14,848 nt of DNA from an uncultured Bacillota bacterium (GTDB taxonomy: Bacteria > Bacillota_I > Bacilli_A > Erysipelotrichales > Erysipelotrichaceae): positions 1 to 14,848 of the forward strand of contig CAMOMM010000003.1 of NCBI GenBank assembly GCA_946619805.1. The letters are read 5' to 3'. Below, one piece after another: positions 14,285 to 14,848 of the stretch. The notes under the pieces were generated by a model. It made no database searches, was not told the DNA's origin, and saw only the letters and a list, made by a program, of their open reading frames with translations. The number at the start of each line of letters is the position of its first letter. Position 1 is the first letter of the stretch. The position numbers and the translations under genes were made by a program.

Positions 14285-14779
14285 ATGAAAAAGATTTTGA
14301 TACTGCTGGCTGCCGTACTTCTTCTGGCAGGATGCAGCAATACCCCGGAACCCAGGAATGACTTTTCTGAACTCTACGGTGTAAACGGTGATTCAGTGGT
14401 TTTTCTTGCGGACAGAGATGACATCATGGATAAATTACAGAACGGTACGCATGTAGTTCTGTTTGCCCATCCTGATGAAGCGCAGAAGGAACCGGTGAAA
14501 AAGCTGGTGGAACTGATTTCTCAATATCCCGGTGTGAGAATCTATTACTATGATCTGAATGATGTCGGCGAAAAGCTGGGAAATGATATCCAACAGCTGC
14601 TGACACCTCATATATCAAGTTATTACTTCGACGGCAGTGAACCGGTCATCTACATGATCAGAAACGGGGAACTTGTCCAGGGTTTCTGGAGTTATGGCGA
14701 GGATTCTTCAGCGGGCTGGAAGGAAGCCATGGACATCATGACGGCAGATAAAAAACCGGCCTGTTCGGGCGGCTGTTAA
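14285..14779 (+). CDS. Lipoprotein with thioredoxin-like pattern lacking CxxC, C-terminal CSGGC; function unknown
   Basis: The start MKKILILLAAVLLLAGC gives a clear lipoprotein signal with Cys17. The mature part looks like a thioredoxin-type domain: a strand HVVLFAHPDEAQK (56-68), a helix EPVKKLVELISQ, a strand VRIYYYDLND (84-93), and EPVIYMIRNGELVQGFWSYGE (119-139), where Pro120 sits at the usual cis-Pro place before a beta hairpin. In redox-active relatives such as bacteriocin accessory (PedC-like) proteins the first strand ends in CPxC; here that place reads HPDE, so disulfide chemistry at the normal site is absent. The only other cysteines are at the extreme C-terminus, CSGGC (160-164). 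The ATG lies one base after the rpe stop and no strong ribosome site is seen. A terminator follows directly. The fold is inferred by eye; the function is not known to me. Confidence 0.
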   Translation: MKKILILLAAVLLLAGCSNTPEPRNDFSELYGVNGDSVVFLADRDDIMDKLQNGTHVVLFAHPDEAQKEPVKKLVELISQYPGVRIYYYDLNDVGEKLGNDIQQLLTPHISSYYFDGSEPVIYMIRNGELVQGFWSYGEDSSAGWKEAMDIMTADKKPACSGGC

Positions 14780-14783
14780 AAGC

Positions 14784-14806
14784 AACGGGTAGTTAAACCC
14801 GTTTTT
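14784..14806 (+). terminator. Hairpin terminator closing the priA-rpe cluster
   Basis: AACGGGT (14784-14790) pairs perfectly with ACCCGTT (14797-14803) around a six-base loop, and a run of five T (14802-14806) follows. It starts five bases after the lipoprotein stop. Confidence 0.
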
Positions 14807-14848
14807 CTGTTGGCGAAATGACAAAGATAAAAGTATGTACAATCCTGA
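14807..14848. other. Intergenic right edge, possible start of a new promoter
   Basis: The last 42 bases contain no gene. TACAAT at 14838-14843 could be a -10 element for a gene beyond the window, but no matching -35 at normal spacing is visible, so I do not call a promoter. Confidence 0.

Noticed and set aside
1..14848. Mobile elements, CRISPR arrays, tRNA or rRNA genes, attachment sites
   Set aside because: No transposase or integrase motif, no regularly spaced direct repeats and no tRNA-like cloverleaf was seen; the window is packed with conserved chromosomal genes.

Overview
The window looks like a chromosomal core region of a low-to-mid GC Gram-positive bacterium (Bacillota). The evidence is a PASTA-domain Ser/Thr kinase next to its PP2C phosphatase, an RqcH/FbpA-type NFACT protein, lipoboxes of the Gram-positive kind, and the conserved order priA, rsmB, rlmN, stp, pknB, rsgA, rpe. 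An Erysipelotrichia- or Clostridia-like host is my guess from protein style and codon use; the sequence does not prove it. There are no RNA genes, insertion sequences, CRISPR arrays or phage genes, and no gene-free stretch longer than about 90 bases.

Layout. (1) Bases 1-1727, minus strand: rqcH, open at the left edge and missing only its extreme C-terminus. A 70-100 bp divergent promoter region separates it from gmk. (2) Bases 1812-2381: gmk, ending in a short hairpin terminator. (3) Bases 2401-5900: a zinc module with its own strong promoter: a Fur-family regulator (zur-like), a metal-binding lipoprotein (znuA-like), an ABC ATPase (znuC), a permease (znuB) and an uncharacterised lipoprotein. 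The genes overlap or nearly touch, and a hairpin terminator closes the unit. (4) Bases 5917-14779: priA, rsmB, rlmN, stp, pknB, rsgA, rpe and a second uncharacterised lipoprotein with a thioredoxin-like pattern, again tightly packed and closed by a terminator.

How the genes work together. The zinc module takes up Zn (or Mn/Zn) and is probably controlled by its first gene. The long downstream cluster combines replication restart (PriA), rRNA/tRNA methylation (RsmB, RlmN), 30S assembly GTPase (RsgA), a cell-wall-sensing kinase/phosphatase pair and pentose phosphate metabolism. In Bacillus subtilis the corresponding stretch is gmk-rpoZ-coaBC-priA-def-fmt-rsmB-rlmN-prpC-prkC-rsgA-rpe-thiN. Here rpoZ and coaBC are replaced by the zinc module, def and fmt are absent between priA and rsmB, and thiN is absent.

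Most interesting points: two lipoproteins of unknown function (one in the zinc operon with a Cys-rich OB-like domain, one with a thioredoxin-like pattern lacking the CxxC and carrying a C-terminal CSGGC); a Fur protein with a penta-His, Cys-rich insertion; and a run of promoters that all predict very short or absent 5' leaders. I see no clear evidence for a wholly new multi-gene system; these are best viewed as unusual components in a conserved locus. [Form note: the original answer gave no confidence values; the 0 in every feature is a placeholder required by the schema, not an estimate.]
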